This document shows, piece after piece, positions 8,193-17,052 of a stretch of 64,000 bases of DNA. The first letter of the stretch is position 1. Each line of letters starts with the position of its first letter. Made by a program: the position numbers and the translations under genes. The notes under the pieces are model-generated. The model worked only from the letters and a program-made list of their open reading frames with translations. It did no database searches and was not told the DNA's origin. The stretch is from Candidatus Gastranaerophilales bacterium (GTDB lineage Bacteria; Cyanobacteriota; Vampirovibrionia; Gastranaerophilales; Gastranaerophilaceae), in contig CANQLG010000005.1 in assembly GCA_947624645.1 (NCBI GenBank), positions 1 through 64,000 of the forward strand, read 5' to 3'.

Positions 8193-9175
8193 TGCAAAAT
8201 ACTCTTTGTAAAAAAATAAATATAGGCAATCTGACAATTAACAGTGTTGCGGCATTAGCACCTCTGGCGGGTATAACGGATTATGTTTTAAGGCATTTGA
8301 TTAGAGAATATTCCAAAACTTGTTTAATCATGACCGAGATGATAAGTTCTGAAGCTTTAGTACAAAAACCTGATTGCAATATTTCGTATACTGATGATGC
8401 GGAAGCTCCGATTTCGTTTCAAATAGAAGGGCATAAACCCGAATTGATGGCAAAATCCGCAAAACTTCTTGAAAAAAAAGCATCTGTTATAGATATAAAT
8501 ATGGGCTGTCCCATAAATAAAATTGTAAAAGGTAATGACGGTTGTTCTTTAATGAAAAACCCAAAACTTGCAAAAGATATTGTTACAGCAGTTAAAGAAT
8601 CCGTAAATATACCCGTAACTTGTAAATTCCGCTTGGGATGGAGTTTGGACAGCAAAAATTTTATAGAATTTGCTCAATTAATGCAAGAAGCGGGAGCTTC
8701 GGCAGTGACTGTTCATGCCAGAACACGTACTCAATTATATTCGGGAAAAGCTGATTGGTCAGAGCTATCAAAGCTTAAAGGGGAAATTGATATTCCTTTT
8801 TATGCAAACGGTGATATAGTTAGTCCTCAAACGGCTTTAGAAAGTCTTGAACTTTCAAAAGCAGACGGTATTGCAATAGGCAGAGCAGCAATGGGGGATT
8901 TATCTTTAATACATAGAATTGAAACATATATTAATAAAGGTATTTTATTGCCTGAACCAGATTTATCCGAAAAAATATCTATGCTGAAAAAACACCTTGA
9001 TGCTGAAATCGCATTTCGTGGTGAAGAAACGGGAATTAAATTCTTCCGCAAGTTTTATCCTTGCTATATAAAAAACATTAGAGGCGGAAGTGTATACAGA
9101 TACAGACTTGTTACCGAACTTAATTATGATAATATTTTAAATATTTTGAAAGAAATTCTGCATAATGGACAATAA
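8192..9175 (+). CDS. dusB: tRNA-dihydrouridine synthase
   Basis: A 327-residue FMN-dependent enzyme that reduces uridines in the tRNA D-loop. Typical signatures are present: APLAGITD near residue 23, INMGCPINKIVKG with the catalytic cysteine at about 106, TVHARTRTQLYSG around 175, and the FMN/phosphate motifs YANGDI and GIAIGRAAMG. The length is normal for the DusB/DusA-like group. The start overlaps the previous stop as TAATG, and the end overlaps the GIY-YIG gene by 11 bases. The Dus family is certain; the B subclass is the default for this type of bacterium and is less certain. Confidence 0.93.
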   Translation: MQNTLCKKINIGNLTINSVAALAPLAGITDYVLRHLIREYSKTCLIMTEMISSEALVQKPDCNISYTDDAEAPISFQIEGHKPELMAKSAKLLEKKASVIDINMGCPINKIVKGNDGCSLMKNPKLAKDIVTAVKESVNIPVTCKFRLGWSLDSKNFIEFAQLMQEAGASAVTVHARTRTQLYSGKADWSELSKLKGEIDIPFYANGDIVSPQTALESLELSKADGIAIGRAAMGDLSLIHRIETYINKGILLPEPDLSEKISMLKKHLDAEIAFRGEETGIKFFRKFYPCYIKNIRGGSVYRYRLVTELNYDNILNILKEILHNGQ

Positions 9176-9443
9176 TAAAAAATACTATGTTTATATAATC
9201 CTCACCGTAAATAATAAACTTTATTGCGGATATACCGATGATGTTCAAAAAAGATATAAACTCCATAAAGAGGGAAAAGGTGCTAAATATACCAGAGCAA
9301 ATAAACCTTTTAAACTTGTATATGTTAAAGGGTTTGATTCCAAGCAGCAAGCCCAAAAAGAAGAGTATAGAATTAAACATCTTACAAGAAAACAAAAAGA
9401 ACAGCTTTTTGTCATGCCTTCTGATGACATTATCATTTGTTAA
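9165..9443 (+). CDS. GIY-YIG domain protein (YhbQ/UPF0213-like)
   Basis: A 92-residue single-domain GIY-YIG nuclease-fold protein. The motif appears as YYVYIIL...KLYCGYTDD at residues 7-27, with the conserved arginine (VQKRYKLH), a lysine-rich AKYTRANKPF segment and the late glutamate in QKEEYRIKHL. Small stand-alone members of this family are common in bacteria and their substrate is generally unclear, possibly structured DNA. It overlaps the dusB end by 11 bases and is therefore coupled to it. It is not inserted in another gene and carries no extra DNA-binding domain, so a homing endonuclease is unlikely. Confidence 0.88.
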   Translation: MDNNKKYYVYIILTVNNKLYCGYTDDVQKRYKLHKEGKGAKYTRANKPFKLVYVKGFDSKQQAQKEEYRIKHLTRKQKEQLFVMPSDDIIIC

Positions 9444-9530
9444 TATTTCTTAATAATTTAATAAAATAAATCAATTTTGATTCTTCATTTGTTTTGTAAG
9501 TGTACTAGCTATTTAATAAGGAGGTATGGT

Positions 9531-9950
9531 ATGACAATGGTCTCTGGCGTACAAGGTGCAAATTACGGATATGTTAATCGAGTTAGCAAAAGAGAACAAA
9601 AATTAGATGAAAAAGTTTTTGCTGAAGCTCAAAAACAGGTTAAAAAAGCAGAAGTTAGAAATGCTGATTGGGGGCTTTATGCAGCTCAAAATTGTTTGGC
9701 TCGTGACCTTGTTAATGCTGACCCTGAAGAATGCAACTTAATTATGGAAAAAATGGATTATATTCAAAGTTGTATGAATAAAAATATTATGTTAGATGCA
9801 GATATATATAACGGAAAAACTAAAGGCAAAAGTGAATTAATGGCAGCAAGATCTCAAATGCTTAAAACAGGTTGTGACGGATTATCCGGCGTTATGAATT
9901 CGACTGCCGATGTCGTTAAATCCGTACCGAAATTTAGTTTAGTCGCATAA
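9531..9950 (+). CDS. Orphan hypothetical helical protein
   Basis: I chose the ATG at 9531 because an excellent AAGGAGG ribosome site sits 6-12 bases upstream. The same frame continues upstream to 9477, but that start has no such site. The product is 139 residues, mainly helical, with no signal peptide or membrane segment and four cysteines (in NCLARD, ECNLI, SCMNK and GCDGL). I do not recognise a family. The strong ribosome site suggests an abundant protein. A strong bidirectional terminator follows directly. The gap to the upstream GIY-YIG gene is about 90 bases, so it probably has its own promoter. Confidence 0.75.
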   Translation: MTMVSGVQGANYGYVNRVSKREQKLDEKVFAEAQKQVKKAEVRNADWGLYAAQNCLARDLVNADPEECNLIMEKMDYIQSCMNKNIMLDADIYNGKTKGKSELMAARSQMLKTGCDGLSGVMNSTADVVKSVPKFSLVA

Positions 9951-9962
9951 TTAAAAGTATGT

Positions 9963-10010
9963 AAAAGAACGCTCGGGAAATAATTTGTATTATTTCTTGA
10001 GCGTTCTTTT
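9963..10010. terminator. Strong bidirectional terminator
   Basis: A 22-bp stem (AAAAGAACGCTC... paired with ...GAGCGTTCTTTT, including two G-T pairs) with a 4-nt loop is followed by more T. It separates the plus-strand orphan gene from the minus-strand queH, whose stop codon is at 10012-10014, and can end both transcripts. Confidence 0.88.
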
Positions 10011-10011
10011 T

Positions 10012-10551
10012 TTATTTAAACATACTAAACTCGCATCCGCAGTAATTCTGACGGTAAAAATTTTCCGTTTTCGCTATTTGCATAGTTTTTAAAAAACCGT
10101 TTTCTTTTTTAAAATCAATATCTAAAAAAGTCAGTTCATATTTATCTGCCAACTGTTTTGCAATATCAAATATTACCTTTGATTGTTTATGTGGGCTTAC
10201 TGTCAGTGTGGTTGTAAAATACTTATATTCTAATTGAAATGCTTTTAATGCAGTATATAACAGCCTGTATTCAAAGCACCTGTGGCAGCGTCTGCCTCGT
10301 TCGGGTTCATTTTCTAACCCTGCTATTGCGTTATACCAGCTTTCTATGTCGTGTTTTTCCAATATTAATTCAATATTTTTTTTATCGGCATATTTTTTTA
10401 ACTCTTCATATCGCCTTTTTAATTCTTCAGGGGGATATATATTTGGATTAAAAAAGTATAATACAGGTTCATATTCGAGCTCTTTTAGCTTTTCTATCGG
10501 ATATGCGCTGCATACTGCGCAGCAGGCATGCAATAATACCTTATTGTTCAT
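10012..10551 (-). CDS. queH: Epoxyqueuosine reductase QueH
   Basis: A 179-residue member of the QueH (formerly DUF208) family, which carries out the last step of queuosine synthesis, reduction of epoxyqueuosine in tRNA. It is the cobalamin-independent alternative to QueG. Visible signatures are LLHACCAVCS at residues 5-14, YFFNPNIYPPEE, RRCHRCFEYRL around residue 90 and the C-terminal NYCGCEFS. These cysteines bind the metal sites. The start overlaps the end of the VKOR-DsbA gene by 11 bases. queC, the first dedicated step after the preQ0 precursor, is at 60852 in the same window, so the cell probably makes queuosine or salvages part of the pathway. Confidence 0.93.
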   Translation of the reverse strand: MNNKVLLHACCAVCSAYPIEKLKELEYEPVLYFFNPNIYPPEELKRRYEELKKYADKKNIELILEKHDIESWYNAIAGLENEPERGRRCHRCFEYRLLYTALKAFQLEYKYFTTTLTVSPHKQSKVIFDIAKQLADKYELTFLDIDFKKENGFLKTMQIAKTENFYRQNYCGCEFSMFK

Positions 10552-11722
10552 TAACAGCCTTTTCTATTCCGCCTTGTTCGATAATATATTGCTTAAATTC
10601 AGGGTATGTTTTTACTCCCGTCTTTAACTTCATTCCGGATATAAAAGAGGGTGTTCCGTCTACATTATTTCTGCTTGCTTCTTCTACCGATTCTTTGATT
10701 TCTTTCTTTATTTCTTCACTGTTTGCATCTTCTTTTAGTTTTTTAATATCAAAATCCAAAAGTCTTGCTTCTTCTATAATCTCTTTTTCGGTATTGACTT
10801 TTTCCAAAAATAAAATATCAGCCATCTGCCAGTACATATTCTGTTTTTTTGCGGCAAGAGCATAACTGGTTTTTAGGCAGGAATTTTCATGTCCTTCAAA
10901 TTGCATATTAGGGTTACATGCCTTTTGTAAAGGCAAGTTATGCTGAATGAATTTTACATTTTCAAATTCATCTGTTATTCTGTGGGTATATAGATTCGCT
11001 AAAAAACAGCCTGAACAATTAAAATCAACGTATTCGTGGATTACTACATCAGCATTTTTTGGCCCCAGTTCATTTCCGTCAGCTAAACCCGTATAAATAT
11101 TAAAATACTGCTTTAACTCTTTTTGTTTTGCTAATTGAGGGGCTAAAACATTTGATATAGATGTATATACTAATACCGATGCTGCTATTATTACTGTTAT
11201 TGCAAGTAATATTGCATTTTTTGGCACCTTTATTGCCTCTATAAAATCATTAAATGAATTTTTTATTTCGTATAATGCACCTTTTCCCCAATTTTTAGCG
11301 GTCAGGGCTATTATTAAATCCAGCAAATAGGTCATAAAGCAAAATATACAGATAGAATTTATTTTAAATATTGATATACATCCCAATATCATTGATAATA
11401 CAAATGAGATAATTCCTATTACAAATATGTATGATGTCGGATTTTTAAATATTTTATTAAAAAACGGTATTTTTTCTACGTATGTCATAAATAAAAAGAA
11501 CAGATAGAGTATTATTCCCCATAATGAAAGCGGAACTCCAAAAAACTGAGAAAATGATGTTTTTGCTACCCCGTCACAATCCATTGCTTCATTTATGGCA
11601 CAGATGCTCGGATGTGCATTTTGTGCAAAATTCGCATTATAATATACAAAGCATAATTCTATTGATAATGCTAAACCTATTAAAGGTAAAATTGTTAATA
11701 ATATACGTTTTGTTTTTGTCAT
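10541..11722 (-). CDS. VKOR-DsbA fusion, disulfide bond formation protein
   Basis: An integral-membrane vitamin K epoxide reductase domain is fused to an extracytoplasmic thioredoxin-fold domain. The start is the ATG at 11722, with AGGTG six bases upstream, rather than the GTG three codons earlier (11731). Residues about 1-150 contain four or five transmembrane segments and the VKOR features CAINEAMDCDG, the conserved serine/tryptophan segment (PLSLWG) and the CIFC active site. A further membrane segment at about 170-190 precedes the DsbA-like domain with its CSGC motif. The fused pair oxidises exported proteins and is reoxidised by quinone. This fusion is characteristic of cyanobacteria and some other lineages. 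It follows korB by nine bases and overlaps queH. Confidence 0.92.
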   Translation of the reverse strand: MTKTKRILLTILPLIGLALSIELCFVYYNANFAQNAHPSICAINEAMDCDGVAKTSFSQFFGVPLSLWGIILYLFFLFMTYVEKIPFFNKIFKNPTSYIFVIGIISFVLSMILGCISIFKINSICIFCFMTYLLDLIIALTAKNWGKGALYEIKNSFNDFIEAIKVPKNAILLAITVIIAASVLVYTSISNVLAPQLAKQKELKQYFNIYTGLADGNELGPKNADVVIHEYVDFNCSGCFLANLYTHRITDEFENVKFIQHNLPLQKACNPNMQFEGHENSCLKTSYALAAKKQNMYWQMADILFLEKVNTEKEIIEEARLLDFDIKKLKEDANSEEIKKEIKESVEEASRNNVDGTPSFISGMKLKTGVKTYPEFKQYIIEQGGIEKAVNEQ

Positions 11723-11731
11723 ATTTATCAC

Positions 11732-12577
11732 CTATTGAAATTGTTTCATAACATCTTGTATTGTAACATTATCGCCTGATAATTGTTTAGCTTTTGCGAT
11801 AACTTCTTTATATCTTTCTTCGTAGGTTGGGCGTTCTGTTTGATAAAATACCCCGGTATAAACTCCCTCGGGAGCAAAAGCATATTTCATCGCATTAACT
11901 CTGTCTTGTTTATCATGATCAGCCGGTAATTCTCTAACCAACTCTTTTATTTTTTCAAAAGAAGATACCTTGTTGTATTGTACACAAGGGGAAATGATGT
12001 GGATAAAAGCAAAACCTTTATGTTCTAATCCGCCTAAAATTAGTTCTTCAAGCTGTTTTACGTCGCCGGAATATCCTCTTGCCACATAAGAGGCATTAAA
12101 AGACAGTGCCATTAAAACAGGATTAATTCTGTCTGCTGTCCAAGCGTAGGGATTGCATTTTGTGGTTGTTCCGATTCTTGATGTCGGTGAACATTGACCT
12201 TTTGTTAATGCATATATTTCATTATCCATCATTATATATGTAATATTGGGATTTTTTCTGCCTGCATGGATAAAATGGTTGCCTCCGATACTTAACCCGT
12301 CGCCATCACCGCCTACTGCAATGACATTTATTTCGGGTTTTGCCTGTTTTAATCCTATTGCAACGGGAAGTGCTCTCCCGTGTATTGAGTGAAAGCCGTA
12401 TGTCGACATAAAAAACGGAAATCTGCTTGAACATCCTATTCCTGATACTATTGCTGTTTCATGCGTGGGCATATTCAATCTTGCCATTGCTTTTTTTAGT
12501 GCCATTAATACAGCATGATTTCCGCATCCCGGACACCATGACGGTTTTACCCTGCCTTTATAATCATTTGCTTCCAT
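11732..12577 (-). CDS. korB: 2-oxoacid:ferredoxin oxidoreductase beta subunit
   Basis: The 281-residue thiamine-diphosphate-binding subunit. Diagnostic motifs are WCPGCGNHAVLMAL at the N-terminus, the TPP/Mg motif GGDGDGLSIGGNH and MDNEIYALTKGQCSPTS. Together with KorA it converts a 2-oxoacid, most likely 2-oxoglutarate, plus CoA to acyl-CoA, CO2 and reduced ferredoxin. It lies 14 bases downstream of korA with an AAGGA ribosome site. No separate ferredoxin (delta) subunit is nearby. Assignment to 2-oxoglutarate rather than pyruvate follows from the KorAB-type architecture and is not proven by residues. Confidence 0.93.
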   Translation of the reverse strand: MEANDYKGRVKPSWCPGCGNHAVLMALKKAMARLNMPTHETAIVSGIGCSSRFPFFMSTYGFHSIHGRALPVAIGLKQAKPEINVIAVGGDGDGLSIGGNHFIHAGRKNPNITYIMMDNEIYALTKGQCSPTSRIGTTTKCNPYAWTADRINPVLMALSFNASYVARGYSGDVKQLEELILGGLEHKGFAFIHIISPCVQYNKVSSFEKIKELVRELPADHDKQDRVNAMKYAFAPEGVYTGVFYQTERPTYEERYKEVIAKAKQLSGDNVTIQDVMKQFQ

Positions 12578-12591
12578 TGTTGTTCCTTTTA

Positions 12592-14382
12592 TTAAAAATG
12601 TGTGTGTTTGTTTGTTAGTATCTCATGTTTTTCGTTTTGTATTTTTGCTACTTTCTCTATTTCTTCAAGAATTTCTTCAGGGGTAAAAGGAGTGCCGTCA
12701 TATTTTAAAAATTCCAATACTTCGGTTCCTTTATTGATATTAGTGCATCTTTCTACAATTGTTGATTTAAATTGTGCGTTATAATTTGCTTCTATGACTA
12801 TAACTACGTCTTTATTTTTAACAAAACCCTTAATCCAATCTGTCGGAAGCGGATATAATGTTCTGGGATACAGAGCTTGTACTTCTATCCCTTTTTCTTT
12901 TGCCGCATCGATAGCTTCAAATACAGGGCCTGACGTTGAACCCCAGCTTATTATTCCTATTGATGCATTATCACTTCCGTATGTTTTGGCTTTAGAAAAT
13001 TGACCTGCCGCAGTTTCAAGTTTTCTGAAACGCTTTTCTGTCATTTGCCTGTGGACTTTTGCTTCAGGAGTAGGTGCGTTGCTTTCTGTGTGTTCAAGCC
13101 CCGTTATTACGTGTTCGCCATATTTATCACCGGGTGAACTAATAGGAGATATTCCGCTCGGGGTATCATTGTATCTGTTATATTCGCAGCCCTCTTTAAG
13201 CTCAGGCTTTTCTCTGTTTACTATCGTCAATTTATCAAAGTCTATTAAATCTACGCACTCACGTCTTGGCCCTAGCGAAGCATCTGATAATATAATTACC
13301 GGAACCTGATATTTTTCGGCAAAATTAAATGCATTAATTGTTTGGTAGAAACAATCAGCTACATTCATGGGTGCTAATACTATTTTTGGACAATCACCAT
13401 GCGTACCGTACATTGCCGCAAATAAATCACTTTGCTCTGTTTTTGTAGGTACACCCGTAGACGGACCGCATCTTTGTACATCTGCCACTACTATCGGAAG
13501 TTCTGCCATTGATGCTAAGCCTAAAGCTTCCTGCATTAACGAAAACCCCGGCCCTGATGTCGCTGTCATTGCCTTTACTCCTGCGTATGATGCGCCTAAC
13601 GCATAGTTTATTGCCGCAATTTCATCTTCACATTGAATCATTTTTCCGCCGAATTTTGGTAATTCTTTTGCCAGCCATTCCATTATTTCCGTGGCGGGGG
13701 TTATAGGGTATCCTGCAAAAAATCTGCATCCTGCTGCTATTGCGGCAAGACCTATTGCTTCATTCCCTGACATTATCAGTTTTGCACCTGTTGATTTTAT
13801 TTTTACATTCTCATAGTTATCTTTTCTTTGTAATTTTTCTTTTGCATATTTTATGCCTGCGTTTAGTGCTTGTTTATTTGATTCTATTACTTCTTTAGGC
13901 TTTAATTTATAACGTAATTCTATATCTTTTAGTATTTGTTCTTCTAAATTCAGATTTTTTAATATCTCTACCGCTATGCCGAGTGCTACCATATTTCTTG
14001 AACGCTCGGAACCGAGTTCTTTTGATATAGCAGTTATAGGGAGTCCGTATGTAATAATATCTTCTTTATTTTCTTTCGGTTCGGTTACTATGTCTTTATC
14101 ATATATAAGTATCCCGCCGTTTTTTATTTTGTTAAGTCCTTCATATATTGTATCTTCATCAAGACATATTAATATATCCGTATCACCTGTTGCGGTTAAA
14201 GCTTGATGTTCACTTATTCTTAAAGTGTAATAGCATTTTCCGTCACCTCTGATTTCTGACGGAAATGCTCTGTATGTTGTTACATAATAGCCTTTTCTTG
14301 CCGTTGCGTACGACAATATATCTCCTGAACTTATTATTCCTTGTCCTGATGTACCTGTTATTTTTATTATTAAGTCTTTCAT
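12592..14382 (-). CDS. korA: 2-oxoacid:ferredoxin oxidoreductase alpha subunit with fused gamma domain
   Basis: A 596-residue fusion. Residues about 1-190 are the gamma domain (ITGTSGQGIISSGDIL motif). From about 205 the alpha subunit begins with MSGNEAIGLAAIAAGCRFFAGYPITPATE. The pyrimidine-binding region TATSGPGFSLMQEALG and the C-terminal transketolase-like segment follow. Gamma-alpha fusions of this order are normal for KorA. It is the first gene of a minus-strand unit korA-korB-VKOR-queH. An AGGAGG site lies 12 bases before the ATG, slightly far but usable. The reduced ferredoxin it makes is a plausible substrate for the hydrogenase at 1800-5922, although coupling is inferred. Confidence 0.94.
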   Translation of the reverse strand: MKDLIIKITGTSGQGIISSGDILSYATARKGYYVTTYRAFPSEIRGDGKCYYTLRISEHQALTATGDTDILICLDEDTIYEGLNKIKNGGILIYDKDIVTEPKENKEDIITYGLPITAISKELGSERSRNMVALGIAVEILKNLNLEEQILKDIELRYKLKPKEVIESNKQALNAGIKYAKEKLQRKDNYENVKIKSTGAKLIMSGNEAIGLAAIAAGCRFFAGYPITPATEIMEWLAKELPKFGGKMIQCEDEIAAINYALGASYAGVKAMTATSGPGFSLMQEALGLASMAELPIVVADVQRCGPSTGVPTKTEQSDLFAAMYGTHGDCPKIVLAPMNVADCFYQTINAFNFAEKYQVPVIILSDASLGPRRECVDLIDFDKLTIVNREKPELKEGCEYNRYNDTPSGISPISSPGDKYGEHVITGLEHTESNAPTPEAKVHRQMTEKRFRKLETAAGQFSKAKTYGSDNASIGIISWGSTSGPVFEAIDAAKEKGIEVQALYPRTLYPLPTDWIKGFVKNKDVVIVIEANYNAQFKSTIVERCTNINKGTEVLEFLKYDGTPFTPEEILEEIEKVAKIQNEKHEILTNKHTHF

Positions 14383-14449
14383 GGATTTTCTAATCCTCCT
14401 AATCTAATTTTATTACTAAATTTCAAATAGGAAAATTTTTAAAGTTTAT

Positions 14450-15787
14450 TCATACAGACTTATTTTTATATGCATCAATTATCTCTTTTATCTTTTTAGT
14501 GTGCTTTTTTGCGTCAGGACCTCTGTTTACATTTAAATACTTTGTTTTGTTCGGATATTTCATTTTGTTATATTTATCCGTTGCGTGGATTATTCTGTTT
14601 TTACCTGATAGGTATGTTTTACATTCTTTAAAATATTTGAGTAATGTATCTTCTATAAATTTTGTTTCTTCTTTTGTAGTTATTATGAACAATTCTTGTG
14701 TTGTAAAATCTGTCAAATTGATTAGTAATTCAGTTTCATTTTTATTTTGGTTTAAAATGTCATCATAATTGAATATTATTGTGCAGTTTGAATTTAGTCT
14801 GTATTTTGCAAAATCATCATATATTGCTCTATATATGTATGATTCGGATATATTTTCATCATTTACAAGAGGATATATTAATGCCGTCATAATTTGATTT
14901 AACTCGTTTTTGTGTATGTAATTATAATATTCATCACATTTTTCACAGTCATCCGTGTATACAAATTTAATAATATCTTTGTTTTTATCATATATTGCAT
15001 ATTCTCTTGCAGCTTCTCCGATTAATAATATTTGATTACAATTTTCTTTATTTATTAAATTGTTTATATCTTCAAATATTTTTTCTTTTTCTTCCGTAAG
15101 ATTATAATCATAGTATTTTTTAGTATAGTGTTTTTCGTATTTACATAAAATTTTATCAAGTATATTTAATGCTGTCTTGAAAAAGCCAAATTTACATATT
15201 AATAAACATATTTCCATTTGTATAAAATATACGAGCCAATTTTTTATGGGAATTATGCTCATTAATTTTTCGGTTTGCATTCTGTTTAAATAATATTCTT
15301 TAAGTTCTTTTCTGGGAATTATTTTTGTTAATTCCATTGAACTAAAATATGTTTTAAACATACTGCGTATTTGATTTATCATTTTATATGAATTTAAACT
15401 TAATGCTTCAAAATCATAAAGTATCCAATTTCCGTTTGTATATGTGTAATTGTTTGGCAATAAATCAAATGCATAAATATTATCTTTTAATAAAGTTTTG
15501 CATAATTTGATTGTAAGTCTTGCAATATCATAATTCATTGATTCCGTATATTCTCCCGAATATATTATGGGAGTAGTTATATATTTATGCTCAAGCAAAT
15601 TATCTTCATATGATAATATTTTTGTTTCTACAATATGTTTACCGAATAATCCGTTTTTAGTTATTATTTCTATCAATTTCGGATATTCATTAATATTAGA
15701 TACCAATCTGATAATTTTACCGTTTTCAAGTTTTACGGTTGGAGAAAATACATTTTCTTTTTTATAATCAAATATAGCAGTTTCCAT
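14450..15787 (-). CDS. Putative kinase-like/methyltransferase-like fusion protein
   Basis: I do not recognise this 445-residue protein with certainty. Residues about 90-140 resemble the catalytic loop of kinase-fold proteins: DNIYAFDLLPNNYTY followed by GNWILYDFEALSL, like the D-x-x-x-x-N and D-F-E pattern of sugar or lipopolysaccharide kinases. From about 245 a segment (QILLIGEAAREYAIYDK, then KFVYTDDCEKCDEYYNYIHK) resembles a degenerate Rossmann methyltransferase. Kinase-like plus methyltransferase-like fusions occur in glycan-related proteins such as the NoeA type. The glycine-rich SAM loop is poor, so activity is doubtful. The C-terminus is basic and lysine-rich. It sits between korA and the aminotransferase with no obvious ribosome site. 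A surface-sugar role is only a guess. Confidence 0.5.
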   Translation of the reverse strand: METAIFDYKKENVFSPTVKLENGKIIRLVSNINEYPKLIEIITKNGLFGKHIVETKILSYEDNLLEHKYITTPIIYSGEYTESMNYDIARLTIKLCKTLLKDNIYAFDLLPNNYTYTNGNWILYDFEALSLNSYKMINQIRSMFKTYFSSMELTKIIPRKELKEYYLNRMQTEKLMSIIPIKNWLVYFIQMEICLLICKFGFFKTALNILDKILCKYEKHYTKKYYDYNLTEEKEKIFEDINNLINKENCNQILLIGEAAREYAIYDKNKDIIKFVYTDDCEKCDEYYNYIHKNELNQIMTALIYPLVNDENISESYIYRAIYDDFAKYRLNSNCTIIFNYDDILNQNKNETELLINLTDFTTQELFIITTKEETKFIEDTLLKYFKECKTYLSGKNRIIHATDKYNKMKYPNKTKYLNVNRGPDAKKHTKKIKEIIDAYKNKSV

Positions 15788-15812
15788 ATTTTATTTTTAT
15801 TCTGTTAAAATC

Positions 15813-16994
15813 TTATAATTCCGCAATGGTTTCCGCTAAGCGTTTTATACCTGTCTTTATTGTTTCTTCGTTAGCATTTGTGTAGTTAAGTCTTAATGTA
15901 TTGACTTTGTCGGGGTTAACATAAAAAGGATGCCCCGGAACAAAAGCTACTTTCCTTGCAATCGCTTTATCAAAAAGTTTTAAAACATCACTGCCTTCTT
16001 CAAGTGTAACCCAAGTAAACATTCCGCCTTTAGGATGTGTAAATTTAACGGTTTTTGGAAAATATTCTTCCATTGCGCTAACCATTGCATTTGCTTGTGA
16101 TTTATATAATTTTTTAATTTTTTCTATATGTTTATCTAAGTCATTATTGTGTAAGTATTCCGAAATTAAATATTGACCGAATATATTTGAGTGTAAATCG
16201 GATGCTTGTTTTGCGGTTTCAAGCATTCTGATAATTTCTTTATTTGCTATAATATACCCTAATCTCATCCCCGGAGTTACTATTTTTGAGAAAGAACCTA
16301 AATAAATATTCTTTTCTGTTTGGTTTACTCCGATATAGGGTATTCGTTCTCCATCCTCAAAACGAAGTTCTCCATACGGGTCATCTTGTACCAGTATCAT
16401 ATCTTCATCTTTTATTGCTTCAAATACTTGTGCTCTGTTTTCACGTGTATATGTTAATCCCGTCGGGTTTTGAAAGTTGGGTATTAAATAAGCCAATTTG
16501 GGCTTATATTTTTTTAAGGTATTTTTTAAATCTTCAATATCAAGACCGTCATCGTTTAATTGTGTTTGCACAAAGTTTGCTCTGTACATGCAAAATGCTT
16601 GTAAAAGCCCCAGGTATGAGGGTTTTTCTACCATTACATTGTCGCCCTCATCAATAAATACTTTGCCTATTAAATCAAGTGCTTGCTGAGAACCTGTTGT
16701 TATTATAACATTATCAATTGTTATATCCATTTTGTGTATTTTTTTGTATCGGTCAACTATGTATTGTCTTAAACTGTCTAAGCCCATTGTTGTTGAATAT
16801 TGATATATTTTAGCTCCATACTTATCTGCTATTGCATTCATGGAGATTTTAAGTTCTTCCTGCGGAAAAGATATAGGATTGGGTAAACCGCCAGCAAATG
16901 AGATAATTTCGGGATTCTGCGTAACTTTTAATATCTCTCTTATAAATGACGGTGATGTACTTTTTATTCTTTGTGAAAAATATTTTTCAAACAT
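15813..16994 (-). CDS. PLP-dependent aminotransferase, class I/II (aminoadipate/MocR-like fold)
   Basis: A 393-residue fold-type I aminotransferase without the GntR domain of full MocR proteins. Motifs seen: FAGGLPNPISFP at the N-terminus, TTGSQQALDLIG, PNFQNPTG (cofactor/substrate arginine region), DDPYGELRF with the PLP-binding aspartate, and LGSFSKIVTPGMRLGYI with the Schiff-base lysine. The closest well-known group is 2-aminoadipate or multi-substrate aromatic/branched-chain transaminases (LysN type). The substrate cannot be fixed from sequence. A GAGGGA ribosome site precedes the ATG, and nth is divergent 58 bases away. Confidence 0.9.
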   Translation of the reverse strand: MFEKYFSQRIKSTSPSFIREILKVTQNPEIISFAGGLPNPISFPQEELKISMNAIADKYGAKIYQYSTTMGLDSLRQYIVDRYKKIHKMDITIDNVIITTGSQQALDLIGKVFIDEGDNVMVEKPSYLGLLQAFCMYRANFVQTQLNDDGLDIEDLKNTLKKYKPKLAYLIPNFQNPTGLTYTRENRAQVFEAIKDEDMILVQDDPYGELRFEDGERIPYIGVNQTEKNIYLGSFSKIVTPGMRLGYIIANKEIIRMLETAKQASDLHSNIFGQYLISEYLHNNDLDKHIEKIKKLYKSQANAMVSAMEEYFPKTVKFTHPKGGMFTWVTLEEGSDVLKLFDKAIARKVAFVPGHPFYVNPDKVNTLRLNYTNANEETIKTGIKRLAETIAEL

Positions 16995-17052
16995 ATCTGT
17001 TCCCTCAATCCCAATTTTTAGCTTATAATTTTATATTATAACAAAAATAACT

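Noticed and set aside
9165-9443. GIY-YIG gene as a homing endonuclease
   Set aside because: It is a free-standing 92-residue single-domain protein of the common YhbQ-like type, overlapping dusB in an operon, not inside an intron or intein.
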